NCBI RefSeq assembly: GCF_004341845.1
Contig: NZ_SLVB01000002.1
Location: 434,001-498,000, forward strand
DNA: 64,000 nt
Direction of reading: 5' to 3'
From: Novosphingobium sp. PhB165
Lineage (GTDB): Bacteria > Pseudomonadota > Alphaproteobacteria > Sphingomonadales > Sphingomonadaceae
The notes under the pieces were generated by a model. It did not search any database. It saw only the letters and a list, made by a program, of their open reading frames with translations, and was not told the DNA's origin. The position numbers and the translations under genes were made by a program. Of this stretch, positions 9,059 through 17,836 are shown piece by piece (the first letter of the stretch is position 1; each line of letters begins with the position of its first letter).

Positions 9059-9924
9059 AGCCCGCACCTTTTGACTACGTGCGCCCTGCCTCCATCGATG
9101 AGGCTTGCACGATCCTGTCAGAGGCAGGGGGAGGGGCAACGGTCATCGCTGGCGGCCAGACACTTGTACCGCTGCTGAATCTGCGGATGAGCCAGCCTTT
9201 TGTTCTGGTCGATATCGGCGCGATACCGGAGCTGCGGGGAGTCGACAGGGTGGTCGGCGGCATCCGCGTGGGACCGATGACACGACAGGCCGATGCGCTT
9301 GAGGATCAGCTCCTTGCGCAGCATCTTCCCGCATTTGTCCGTGCGCTCAGCCATGTCGGTCATCATCAGACCCGCAACCGCGGCACCATAGGAGGTTCGG
9401 TTGCCTTGGGTGAACCGGCGGCGGAAATGCCGGCTACGGCGGTGGCGCTTGGTGCGGAGATCGAGATCGCGTCTATCCGGGGCACTAGACGGGTGCCTGC
9501 GGAGGCGTTCTATCTTGGCCCTTACATGACCGTGCTGGAACCCGACGAACTGGTGACAGGGATTATTTATCCGGACTGGCCGCAAGGGCATCTGGTGGTG
9601 TTTCAGGAACTTGCCCAGCGACCCGGAGACTTCGCACTGGTTGGCATGGTTGGTGCCCTCGTGATCGAGGGTGGCCTCATCCAGCGGGTCGGACTTTCCT
9701 GGTTCGGTATGGGGCCCACGCCCATGAAGATGCGCCGCGTCGAGGCGGAACTGCAAGGCAAAGCGCCGGATGCGCTCGATCTGAAATCGCTTTCGCGGCT
9801 CGCTGTTTCCGATGCTGCTCCGTTCGATGACCATCATGCGAGCGCCGAATATCGGCGGACCGTGGGGGGCCGAATGTTTACGCGAAGCATCGGCGATGCC
9901 CTCGCGCTTGGAGAAGTGGCATGA
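9055..9924 (+). CDS. Mo-hydroxylase FAD-binding medium subunit
   Basis: FAD subunit (289 residues) of a xanthine-oxidase-family molybdenum hydroxylase. It passes electrons from the 2Fe-2S subunit to the final acceptor. The start at 9055 overlaps the previous stop. The FAD motifs AGGQTLVPLLNLRM (about 32-45) and NRGTIGGS (about 105-112) are intact, and the C-terminal part matches the CO-dehydrogenase flavoprotein domain. Length and order (medium, small, large) match the coxM-coxS-coxL layout, but the large subunit shows this is not a CO dehydrogenase. Confidence 0.92.
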   Translation: MKPAPFDYVRPASIDEACTILSEAGGGATVIAGGQTLVPLLNLRMSQPFVLVDIGAIPELRGVDRVVGGIRVGPMTRQADALEDQLLAQHLPAFVRALSHVGHHQTRNRGTIGGSVALGEPAAEMPATAVALGAEIEIASIRGTRRVPAEAFYLGPYMTVLEPDELVTGIIYPDWPQGHLVVFQELAQRPGDFALVGMVGALVIEGGLIQRVGLSWFGMGPTPMKMRRVEAELQGKAPDALDLKSLSRLAVSDAAPFDDHHASAEYRRTVGGRMFTRSIGDALALGEVA

Positions 9925-10409
9925 GCGAATATCGCGTCGAAATGAAGGTTAATGGCCGCAGGGTCGCCGAAGCGGTGGAGGCGCGCACCTCGCTGGGGGA
10001 TTTCCTGCGGCTGAAGCTTGGATACACCGGCGTGCACATGGGCTGCGAGCACGGCGTGTGCGGCGCCTGCACCATAATGGTGGACGGGCGCGCCGTGCGT
10101 TCCTGTTTGATGCTGGCTGTCCAGGCCGAAGGCAGTGAGGTCCTTACGGTCGAAGGTCTTGCAGATGCGCAGGATGCGCTTCATCCCGCGCAGGACGCCA
10201 TGCGCAAGGCGCACGGCCTCCAATGCGGGTTCTGCACACCCGGAGTGGTCATGACTTTGGCCTCGCTATGTGCGGACAGGCGCTGCGACGAGCAGTCCAT
10301 GGTCGCCGCGATGAGCGGGCACATCTGCCGGTGCACGGGCTACCAAGGCATTCGCAGGGCCATCACCATGCTTGCAGCGGAGGTCGGCTCGGCCGGTAGC
10401 GACACATGA
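9921..10409 (+). CDS. Mo-hydroxylase 2Fe-2S small subunit
   Basis: Iron-sulfur subunit (162 residues) with both clusters. The plant-ferredoxin-type cluster uses C42, C47, C50 and C62 (GCEHGVCGACT); the second, all-helical cluster uses C102, C105, C136 and C138 (QCGFCTPG and HICRCTGYQ). These are the standard eight cysteines of the family. It carries electrons from the Mo centre of the large subunit to FAD. The gene overlaps both neighbours by ATGA, so the three subunits are probably co-translated. Confidence 0.94.
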   Translation: MSEYRVEMKVNGRRVAEAVEARTSLGDFLRLKLGYTGVHMGCEHGVCGACTIMVDGRAVRSCLMLAVQAEGSEVLTVEGLADAQDALHPAQDAMRKAHGLQCGFCTPGVVMTLASLCADRRCDEQSMVAAMSGHICRCTGYQGIRRAITMLAAEVGSAGSDT

Positions 10410-13162
10410 GCGAACAGACACTTATTCCTTCGGCGGGATCGGGCGCGGCGCGCTGGATTGGCAAGCGGGTGGAACGCAAGGAAGATGCACGCCTGCTGAC
10501 CGGGCGCGGGCAATATACCGACGATGTGGTGCTACCGGGCATGCTCCACGTTGCTTTCGCCCGCAGTACGATTGCGCACGGACGGATAACCAGGGTCGAG
10601 ACGTCCGTGGCGGCTGAATTGCCGGGGGTGCACGCGATCTACACTGCGCGCGAACTCGCCGCGCAGCCGATCACCATGATGAGCTTCTTCTTTACCCCGT
10701 CCGAGGTGCCGATCACGCCCCTTGCCGGTGAGCTTGTCCAGTATGTCGGCGATCCCGTCGTCATGGTGATCGCTGAAACCCGCGCTATCGCGGAAGATGC
10801 GGTATCCCTGATCGAGATCGATTATGAGGAACTGAGCCCGGTCGTCACGATTGCCGATGCCATGGCTGCCGCGCCCATCCATCCCGGCACCGAAACGAAC
10901 GTAGCGTCGGAAATCGGCGATGAGGAGCCCGAGGAGGATCTGGCTCAGGCACTTCAGGGTGCGCACTGCCTGCTGACGCAGGAGGTTGTCCATCAGCGCA
11001 TTTCGCAGGCGCCGATGGAAAACCGCGCGATCCTTGCAACCAGGGAGGGCCCCGAAGAGCTGACGCTCTACATAACCTGCCAGAGCCCGCACAATATCGC
11101 CCGCTGGGTCAGCTTGGCACTGGGACTGCCGCAGACAGCGATCCGGGTCATCGCCAAGGATGTCGGCGGCTCGTTCGGCCTCAAGAACACGCCCTGGAAG
11201 GAAGAATGCGCGGTCATCTGCGCAGCGATGCTGTTCGGTCGTCCGCTCAAGTGGACGGAGGATCGCTATGAGGCGCTGACTGCCTCGAACCAGTGCCGGG
11301 AAGCACAGATGAGGCTGTCTGCGGCGCTTGATGCGAATGGCCGGCTTGTCGCCAGCCACGCCGTTTATGACTGCAACAATGGCGCCTATCCTCAGGGGGC
11401 GGACAACAACATTGCGGTCCACATGTTCCTGTGGGCGGCTTACAAGATGCCGGCCTATGCCTTCCTTTCGCGCGGCTGGTATACGAATACCAACGGTCTT
11501 GCCGCCTATCGCGGGCCGTGGGCCATGGAATCGCTGATCCGGGAGACCTTGCTGGACAAGGCTGCGCGCCGGCTCGGGATAGATCCCGTGGAAATCCGCA
11601 GACGCAATCTGGTCTACCTGAAGGACCAGCCTGCGGTTTCCTGCATGGGCATTCCGGTTGACGATATCACGCCCGGAGAATGCCTGGAAAAACTGGTCGC
11701 CCATTTCGACTTCGCGGCTTTCAGGAAAGAGCAGGCGCAGGCGCGCGAGCAGAGCCGCTATCTTGGCGTGGGCATCGCCGCCTATATCGAGCCGACCGGA
11801 TCGGCCGGCAGCATGGTCACGATGACAGGCGAACTCGCTCAGGTTCGGATCGAGCCGACCGGGAGGGTCACGGCCATGATGTCTACGCATTCGCAGGGCC
11901 ACGGCACCGCCACGACCATGGCACAGTGCATCGCGGACCGGCTTGGCGTGGCTTATGACGATGTCACGGTATTCGAAGGGGACAGTTCGCGAGGAGGCTT
12001 CGGACCCGGCGCGGCCGGGAGCCGGCAGGGCGTCATTGGCGGCGGCGCGGCGATCCGCGCGTCCGAAATGCTTGCGGACAAGGTTAGGGTCCTTGCTGCA
12101 CACCTCTTCAATGCATCTCCCGAAAGCGTGTCGATCGAGGACGGCATCGTCCACATCGCCGGCGCTCCGGAAATGTCACGGCCGCTGGGAGAGATCGCCA
12201 ACATCGCCTATGCGGAGCCGGACCGCTTGCCTCCCGGCTTCGAGGCCGGACTGGAGGCGCAATTCCGCTATCAGCCCCCTCCGATGACCCTGACGAGCGC
12301 CGCACATCTTTGCGTTGTCGAAGTCGATACCGACACGGGTTTCGTGAAAATTCTGCGCTGGATATCGTCCGAGGATTGCGGAACCGTGATCAATCCCGGC
12401 GTGGTCGAAGGGCAGATCTCGGGCGGGCTTGCTCAGGCGATCGGCATGGTTCTGCTTGAGGAAATGCCTTATGATGCCCGCGGCAATCCCACTGCCGCGA
12501 CGTTCAAGGACTATCTCCTGCCGGCGATCAGCGATGTTCCGGTGTTCGAATTCATACACGCCAACACGCCGTCGAAGACGATCGGAGGCATGCGCGGCGT
12601 GGGTGAGGGCGGGGCCATCATCGGGCCGCCCACGCTGGTGAACGCGATTGCCGACGCTCTTTCCCCGTTCGGGGAGATCGAGAAGCTCGTGCTGCCGCTG
12701 ACGCCCGCACGCATACTGGATATCGTCGAGCAGCGAGATGTCTCCGGATTTGGTGCGAGCCATTCCGAAATGGCCACTGCGCCTGTGGCCGATGCCGTGC
12801 AGGAGCCGGAGGCACCGCCCCCGATGCCCGAGAACAGCCAGGAGCAGTCCGCTGCCGAGGCGCGCAGCATCGACGGCGACTGGAACATGGTGCTCAAGAC
12901 CCCGATGGGGCCCCAACCCATGGTCGTGACTTTTGCAACCGATGGCGCGGGCGGCGTTTCGGGAATGTTCAGCAGTGCTGAAGGCAGTCAGGCGTTCGAT
13001 GGCGGAAGGCTGGATGCAGGACGGGTTCGCTTCGACCTCAAGGTCGAGAAGCCGATGAAGATCACGCTCAAGTACGATCTCCTGATTGAAGGCGATATCG
13101 TCTCGGGCAAATGCAAGATGGGAATGTTCGGCTCCGCAAAGGTGACCGGGCAGCGCGCCTGA
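10406..13162 (+). CDS. Mo-hydroxylase large subunit with extra C-terminal domain
   Basis: Molybdopterin-cytosine-dinucleotide-binding catalytic subunit of 918 residues, against about 770-800 in the family. The aldehyde oxidase/xanthine dehydrogenase domains are present, with QGHGT in the cofactor region and the conserved catalytic glutamate in GVGEGG (E734). The active-site loop reads AYRGPW (367-372). CO dehydrogenases have a Cys-containing AYRCSFR loop, so this enzyme should hydroxylate an organic C-H or aldehyde. After residue 780 come a Pro/Glu-rich linker and a 98-residue beta-rich domain (821-918, SIDGDWNM to the end) that is not part of the usual subunit. The same operon encodes a CoA ligase, so the product may be an acid activated there (inference). 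Confidence 0.92.
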   Translation: MSEQTLIPSAGSGAARWIGKRVERKEDARLLTGRGQYTDDVVLPGMLHVAFARSTIAHGRITRVETSVAAELPGVHAIYTARELAAQPITMMSFFFTPSEVPITPLAGELVQYVGDPVVMVIAETRAIAEDAVSLIEIDYEELSPVVTIADAMAAAPIHPGTETNVASEIGDEEPEEDLAQALQGAHCLLTQEVVHQRISQAPMENRAILATREGPEELTLYITCQSPHNIARWVSLALGLPQTAIRVIAKDVGGSFGLKNTPWKEECAVICAAMLFGRPLKWTEDRYEALTASNQCREAQMRLSAALDANGRLVASHAVYDCNNGAYPQGADNNIAVHMFLWAAYKMPAYAFLSRGWYTNTNGLAAYRGPWAMESLIRETLLDKAARRLGIDPVEIRRRNLVYLKDQPAVSCMGIPVDDITPGECLEKLVAHFDFAAFRKEQAQAREQSRYLGVGIAAYIEPTGSAGSMVTMTGELAQVRIEPTGRVTAMMSTHSQGHGTATTMAQCIADRLGVAYDDVTVFEGDSSRGGFGPGAAGSRQGVIGGGAAIRASEMLADKVRVLAAHLFNASPESVSIEDGIVHIAGAPEMSRPLGEIANIAYAEPDRLPPGFEAGLEAQFRYQPPPMTLTSAAHLCVVEVDTDTGFVKILRWISSEDCGTVINPGVVEGQISGGLAQAIGMVLLEEMPYDARGNPTAATFKDYLLPAISDVPVFEFIHANTPSKTIGGMRGVGEGGAIIGPPTLVNAIADALSPFGEIEKLVLPLTPARILDIVEQRDVSGFGASHSEMATAPVADAVQEPEAPPPMPENSQEQSAAEARSIDGDWNMVLKTPMGPQPMVVTFATDGAGGVSGMFSSAEGSQAFDGGRLDAGRVRFDLKVEKPMKITLKYDLLIEGDIVSGKCKMGMFGSAKVTGQRA

Positions 13163-13186
13163 AAAAGGCGGGAAGAGGAGAGATAG

Positions 13187-14014
13187 ATGCCGCGATTTTC
13201 GCTAGACAGCCTGACCCTGACCGATACCGAGCCAACCGAACTCATCGAGGCAGCGGCGCAGGCCGGTTTCGGGACGATCAGCCTGTGGGTTCAGCCGCCG
13301 GCGCTCTACGCTTCGGCGGCTTGTACCGCTGATAAAGAGGCAGGCTGCGCCGAACGGTTGCAGGCCACCGGGATCGCGGTCGAGACGCTTGAGGTGTTCG
13401 ACCTGCATTCCTTCGATGCGCTCGAAGCCTATCGACCGGCACTGGAACGCGGTGCCCGGCTGGGGGGCAAGACGGCGCTGGTTCTCAACTATTCTAATCC
13501 CGATCGCAGGCAATCCGCCGAACTTCTGGGCAAGTTTGCCGAGATTGCCGGCGAATACGGCATCGGCGCCAATCTGGAACCGGTGGCGGGCGGAAAGACC
13601 AGCTCCTTGCGGCAGGCCCGCGACCTTATCGTGGCTTCGGGCGCGGACGTCGGGATAACGCTCGATCCCTTCCACCTGATCCGCGCGGGCGGCTCGATTG
13701 CCGATATCGCCGAGATTCCGGCCGGGATGATACGCTATGTACAGCTATGCGATGGCCCCCTGATCGCTTCGAGCGACATCGCTGCGAGCGAGGCGATCGC
13801 ACACCGCCTCTATCCCGGCGAAGGTGAATTTCCGCTTCTGGATATGCTGCGCGCCATACCTGCCGATGCGACCGTGGGCATCGAATGTCCGAGCCTTTCC
13901 CGCGTACGCGCGGGCAAGGCACCTGCCGAGCAGGCGCGTGAGGCGCTCCTGGCGGTGGAAAGTCTCTATACGCAGCTTGAACAGGCTGCTCGCGAATACG
14001 GGGAACCGAAATGA
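13187..14014 (+). CDS. Sugar phosphate isomerase/epimerase-like TIM barrel
   Basis: Xylose-isomerase-like TIM barrel of 275 residues. Likely metal ligands are E131 (NLEP), D160 and H163 (TLDPFHL), D189 (QLCDGP) and E233 (GIECPS), the usual placing in this superfamily. Members act as isomerases, epimerases, dehydratases or C-C lyases on sugars and also on aromatic-pathway acids such as 3-dehydroshikimate. In this operon a ring-opening or dehydration role is more likely than sugar metabolism (inference). GGAAGAGGAGAG precedes the ATG, and its stop overlaps the next start. Confidence 0.8.
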   Translation: MPRFSLDSLTLTDTEPTELIEAAAQAGFGTISLWVQPPALYASAACTADKEAGCAERLQATGIAVETLEVFDLHSFDALEAYRPALERGARLGGKTALVLNYSNPDRRQSAELLGKFAEIAGEYGIGANLEPVAGGKTSSLRQARDLIVASGADVGITLDPFHLIRAGGSIADIAEIPAGMIRYVQLCDGPLIASSDIAASEAIAHRLYPGEGEFPLLDMLRAIPADATVGIECPSLSRVRAGKAPAEQAREALLAVESLYTQLEQAAREYGEPK

Positions 14015-15678
14015 CCGGCGAGACCGACGACGATCGCATTCGCGCTCGCGTGGAATTCCTGAATGCGCGCTATCGGGATCCCGCTGCCGGTGCGGCGCAA
14101 TTGCTGTGCGACAGTCATGATCCATCAGCACTGGCTTATCGGATCATCGATGGCGATCTTGTGGGCAAGGATCTGACATATGGCGAACTGCGCCTGGAAT
14201 CCGAAAAGCTTGCCAGTGCGTTCAGCACCCTCGGGATCCGGCCCGGGGACCGCGTCGCCACGCTTATGGGGAAGAGCCGGGAATATCTCGTCACTCTGAT
14301 GGCGATCTGGCGGCTCGGGGCCGTCCATGTACCGCTTTTCACAGCGTTCGCGCCGTCCGCAATCGCGATGAGGCTGGAGGGAAGCCGTGCCGTCGCTGTC
14401 GTCTGCGATGCCGGCCAGCAGCACAAGCTCGCCCCCGGTGAGGACATGCCCGCAGATGCGACCTGGCACATCATATCCACCGGTCCGGGCGGCGGCGGCG
14501 TGCTGTCGTTCAGCAGACTGCTGGACGAGGGCGTTCCGGGATTCGAGGCAGTGCGGCTTGGCGGTGAAGCGCCGATCATCCACATCTATACATCGGGCAC
14601 GACGGGTAAGCCGAAAGCGGTGATCGTGCCGCAGCGCGCACTTGCGGCGTTTCAGGCCTATGCGGAATTCGGACAGGGCGTTCGCGAGGACGACGTGTTC
14701 TGGTGCGCGGCCGATCCGGGCTGGGCCTATGGCCTCTATTTCGGGGTACTTGCCACCTTCACCACCGGAGTACGATCGATCCTTTACGCCGGCGGCTTTT
14801 CGCCGGAAGCGACAATGGCGATCCTTGAAAGGGAGCACGTCACCAACTTTGCTGCTGCGCCGACTGTCTATCGGGCGCTTTGCCAAGCGGACTTGGGGGA
14901 AGGGCGGTTGCTGCATCTTCGCTGCGCATCGAGTGCGGGCGAGCCGCTGACGCCCGACGTGAACGAATGGGCCGTCGACGCACTGGGTGTCGAAGTCCAC
15001 GACCACTACGGGCAGACGGAGGCGGGAATGGTGATCAATAATCACCACCATCCGCTGGTACGGCGCCCGATCAAGGCCGGAGCGATGGGGCACGCCATGC
15101 CGGGGTGGTCCGCGACGATCCTCGCCGAAGAAAGCGATGAGCCTGTAGGCGTCGGGACAGTCGGCCGAGTGGCTCTGGTCGTGAAGGAAAGCCCGCTGCT
15201 CTGGTTCCACGGCTATGACGGCGATCCCGCCAAGACGGCCGAGAAGTTTACTGCCGATGGCCGTTATTACGTGACGGGGGACACCGGAAGCGTGGATGAG
15301 GAAGGCTACTTCCATTTCTCGGCGCGCGATGACGATGTTATCATCATGGCGGGGTACCGCATCGGACCGTTCGAAGTGGAATCGGCAATGATATCGCATC
15401 CTGCGGTTTCCGAAGCGGCAGTGATTGCCGTGCCGGATCAGGTTCGCGGCGAAGTGATGGAAGCCTATGTCGTTCTCGCTCCGGGCAAGCAGCCATCTGC
15501 TGAACTGGAGCGTGAAATCCAGCAATGGGTAAAGACACACTATGCCGCTCACGCTTTTCCGCGCCGGGTTCATTTCGCCGATGCGCTGCCGCGCACACCA
15601 AGCGGCAAAGTGCAGCGCTTCGTACTCAAGCAGCGCCGCAAGGAGGAGCTTGCAGAGATGAATGGGTCGAACGCGTGA
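14011..15678 (+). CDS. Acyl-CoA ligase (AMP-forming)
   Basis: ANL-family enzyme of 555 residues that adenylates a carboxylic acid and transfers it to CoA. The P-loop-like motif TSGTTGKPKAV is near residue 193, YGQTEAG near 331, the hinge TGDTGSVDEEGYFHF near 425, and the catalytic lysine in TPSGKVQR near 532. All the signatures of an active synthetase are present. The overall pattern is closest to acetyl-, benzoate- or cyclohexanecarboxylate-type ligases, but the substrate is open. ATGA overlap with the TIM-barrel gene and GTGA overlap with the nitroreductase gene place it firmly in this operon. Confidence 0.9.
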   Translation: MTGETDDDRIRARVEFLNARYRDPAAGAAQLLCDSHDPSALAYRIIDGDLVGKDLTYGELRLESEKLASAFSTLGIRPGDRVATLMGKSREYLVTLMAIWRLGAVHVPLFTAFAPSAIAMRLEGSRAVAVVCDAGQQHKLAPGEDMPADATWHIISTGPGGGGVLSFSRLLDEGVPGFEAVRLGGEAPIIHIYTSGTTGKPKAVIVPQRALAAFQAYAEFGQGVREDDVFWCAADPGWAYGLYFGVLATFTTGVRSILYAGGFSPEATMAILEREHVTNFAAAPTVYRALCQADLGEGRLLHLRCASSAGEPLTPDVNEWAVDALGVEVHDHYGQTEAGMVINNHHHPLVRRPIKAGAMGHAMPGWSATILAEESDEPVGVGTVGRVALVVKESPLLWFHGYDGDPAKTAEKFTADGRYYVTGDTGSVDEEGYFHFSARDDDVIIMAGYRIGPFEVESAMISHPAVSEAAVIAVPDQVRGEVMEAYVVLAPGKQPSAELEREIQQWVKTHYAAHAFPRRVHFADALPRTPSGKVQRFVLKQRRKEELAEMNGSNA

Positions 15679-16367
15679 ACGGTTGGGACCTGGACATTCC
15701 GATGTCGGCCGAGGAAGCGGTCGTCGGGCGCAGATCCGTGCGCCAATTCCTTGCCGATGATGTCGATCCCGAGGTTGTCCGTACTATTCTGGCGGGTGCG
15801 TCCCGGGCAGCCTCGGGAACGAATATTCAGCCCTGGCTCGTCCATGTCGTGATCGGCGAGGCCCGGGACCGCCTTTCCGAAGCGGTCATCGCGGCTGCCG
15901 AAGCCGGAGAGCGCGAGCTTGAATATGCCTATCTGGCGCCTTCCATGGACGAGCCGTACCTCTCGCGGCGACGCAAGGTGGGATATGACCTCTTTTCCCT
16001 CTACGGGATTGCGCGGGACGATTATCCTGCACGGCAAGCCGCGGCCTTGCGCAATTTCCGCTTTTTCGGGGCGCCGGTGGGCTTGTTCTTTACGATGGAA
16101 CGCAGTCACGGACTGGGCGCTTGGCTGGATAGCGGAATGTTCATGCAGAACGTCATGATCCTGGCCCGTGCGCACGGGCTGGAAACATGTCCGCAGCAGG
16201 CCTGGTGCGATTATGGGCCGGTAGTGCATCGCATCCTCGATATTCCGGACAATCAGATCCTGCTGTCCGGCATGGCGATGGGATACGAGGATCTCTCGGC
16301 CACGGTTAACCAGCTGATCACCGAGCGTGCAGGTCCAGAAGAATTCACGCGCTGGCATACAGCGTGA
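15675..16367 (+). CDS. Nitroreductase-family FMN oxidoreductase
   Basis: FMN-dependent oxidoreductase of 230 residues. The N-terminal FMN-binding stretch RRSVRQF and the SGTNIQPWLVHVV segment are typical of the nitroreductase fold; the C-terminal GYED also fits. Family members reduce nitro groups, quinones or conjugated C=C bonds, or fragment flavins. The GTG at 15675 overlaps the ligase stop (GTGA), which decides the start; ATG at 15702 is the alternative. As the last gene of the operon it might reduce a ring or enoyl intermediate after CoA activation (inference). Confidence 0.87.
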   Translation: MNGWDLDIPMSAEEAVVGRRSVRQFLADDVDPEVVRTILAGASRAASGTNIQPWLVHVVIGEARDRLSEAVIAAAEAGERELEYAYLAPSMDEPYLSRRRKVGYDLFSLYGIARDDYPARQAAALRNFRFFGAPVGLFFTMERSHGLGAWLDSGMFMQNVMILARAHGLETCPQQAWCDYGPVVHRILDIPDNQILLSGMAMGYEDLSATVNQLITERAGPEEFTRWHTA

Positions 16368-16390
16368 GTTCTGCGGAAATCCTGTTGAAC

Positions 16391-16406
16391 AACCGAATGG
16401 TTGGTA
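16391..16406. promoter_or_regulatory. TetR-type operator, copy 3
   Basis: ACCGAATGGTTGGTA (16392-16406) is the exact reverse complement of bases 7600-7614, nearly 9 kb away. It lies after the nitroreductase stop and 167 bases before the small periplasmic protein start, so it probably controls that gene as part of the same regulon. Confidence 0.7.
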
Positions 16407-16572
16407 TATTGAAGTGACGGCCTGAATCGCTGCGCCAAATTAGCCGGAACAGGACGCAAAGGCTCCGCTTTCTGTCCGTGGCACAAGCTGGTGCAAGGCG
16501 AAGACAAGAAATGGATACGGGTGCGGGACAACGGGCGTCCGGCACCGGGGATGAAGCTGAAAGGAATTGCTC

Positions 16573-16890
16573 ATGACTATTCTTCACAAACTCATGTTCG
16601 CCAGCGTCGCAGCGCTGTCCGTGCCGGTTACGCTCGCACCTGCGATCGCGGCCGAAGCACCTGCCACGCCGGCCTACTCGACGCAGACCGATCTCGGCAC
16701 CCTGCTCGACAATCCGCAGACCAAGGCGGTTCTCGACAAGTACATTCATGACATGATCAGCAATCCGCAGATCGACATGGCGCGCTCGATGACGCTGCGT
16801 CAGCTTCAGTCTTATGCCGGCGACGCGCTTACGGATGAGAAGCTGAAGCAGATCGACGCCGATCTCGCCAAGATTCCTGCCGCCAAGTAA
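16573..16890 (+). CDS. Small exported protein
   Basis: Protein of 105 residues with a clear signal peptide (about residues 1-27, cleavage after AIA). The mature part is short, helical and charged (NPQTKAVLDKYIHDMISNPQ, then repeated Gln/Leu-rich helices), with no cysteine. I recognise no family beyond general similarity to small periplasmic helical proteins of sphingomonads. ATG at 16573 follows an AAAGGA box; a TTG two codons earlier is unlikely. It has its own operator-bearing upstream region and a strong terminator, so it is probably a single-gene unit of the TetR regulon. Confidence 0.75.
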   Translation: MTILHKLMFASVAALSVPVTLAPAIAAEAPATPAYSTQTDLGTLLDNPQTKAVLDKYIHDMISNPQIDMARSMTLRQLQSYAGDALTDEKLKQIDADLAKIPAAK

Positions 16891-16930
16891 CGGGCGGCAC
16901 CGGTCCGGCGGGACCGGGCAGAAATGCGAA

Positions 16931-16958
16931 GGGGCGGCAGATTGCCGCCCCTTTTTTT
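16931..16958 (+). terminator. Rho-independent terminator
   Basis: A nine-base-pair stem, GGGGCGGCA (16931-16939) with TGCCGCCCC (16943-16951), a three-base loop and then seven T. It ends the small exported protein gene and separates it from the convergent dioxygenase gene. Confidence 0.92.
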
Positions 16959-16963
16959 GTGCG

Positions 16964-17818
16964 TCAGGCGATCGTTTCTTCACCGCGCAGTGTCGTGCGA
17001 TGCAATATTCGCCCGGCCGAGGCTGGATAGGGATAGGACCGGTGCAGGAGCGCCGGATTGTTGAAGATGACCAGATCGCCCGCGCGCCACGTGTGGCGAT
17101 AGGTAAACCGGTCCTGCGTGCACCATTCGAGCAATTCGTCCAGAAGCTGCCGGCTTTGCGATGCCTCCATTCCGACGACATGATCGGCCGTCGAACCGAT
17201 CAGAAGCACGCTGTTCGCATCCTTCTGATGCCACACGAGCGGATGTTCACGCGGCGGGAACACTGCGTTCCACCGCGCGAAGTCCGCCGCCGTCGGTTCG
17301 GCATGGATCAGCCTGCCGACGGCGGCAAGGCAATGACTGACGCGCAGGCTCTCAAGCTGGTCGCGGCGATCCTGCGGAAGCGCCGCGTGGGCGGCGTGCA
17401 GGTTCGCAAAGCCGGTGTCTCCGCCTTCTGCGGGCGCACTCTCGCACTTGAGGAGCGTGGCCTTGCCCGGTGTGTCGTATGATGTGCCGTCCATATGCCA
17501 CCAGTCATTGCCTTTGACATAGTCGAGCTGGTTGGCATCCATCTTGTCGAGCGCGATGCGGTAGATGCCTTTCCCGCTGGGCGCGGTACCATCATCGGTG
17601 ACGTCGTTGGCGTGGAGCGAACCGAGCACACTGCTCAGATCGAGAAGATGCTGATCGGAGAAGTGTGCCTCCGGGAAAATAAGCACGTGGTAGCGGTCCA
17701 GAGCGTCGCGGATCGCCCGTGCAGCCTGCGGAGTGGATGCGCAGGCGGGTTCGATCCGAACCGAAGCGCCGGTCCCGCCGCCAAGCGGCGTTATCTCGAT
17801 TGCCGATGTCATGGTCAT
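16964..17818 (-). CDS. TauD/TfdA-family 2-oxoglutarate dioxygenase
   Basis: Fe(II)- and 2-oxoglutarate-dependent dioxygenase of 284 residues. The metal triad is H108 and D110 (WWHMDG) plus H259 (LLHRSYPY); R274 or R278 in HRTTLRG would hold the 2-oxoglutarate carboxylate. Relatives hydroxylate taurine, 2,4-D, alkyl sulfates and other side chains, often cleaving an ether or C-S bond. It lies 18 bases downstream of an SDR on the same strand, so the two are probably co-transcribed from the region with the ATTGTATACAAT palindrome. Substrate unknown; an ether- or glycoside-linked aglycone would suit the neighbouring glycosidases (inference). Confidence 0.88.
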   Translation of the reverse strand: MTMTSAIEITPLGGGTGASVRIEPACASTPQAARAIRDALDRYHVLIFPEAHFSDQHLLDLSSVLGSLHANDVTDDGTAPSGKGIYRIALDKMDANQLDYVKGNDWWHMDGTSYDTPGKATLLKCESAPAEGGDTGFANLHAAHAALPQDRRDQLESLRVSHCLAAVGRLIHAEPTAADFARWNAVFPPREHPLVWHQKDANSVLLIGSTADHVVGMEASQSRQLLDELLEWCTQDRFTYRHTWRAGDLVIFNNPALLHRSYPYPASAGRILHRTTLRGEETIA

Positions 17819-17836
17819 TCCATCCCCTGCCAGCGA

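Noticed and set aside
8342..13162. Carbon monoxide dehydrogenase
   Set aside because: The active-site loop is AYRGPW without the Cys needed for the Mo-Cu centre.
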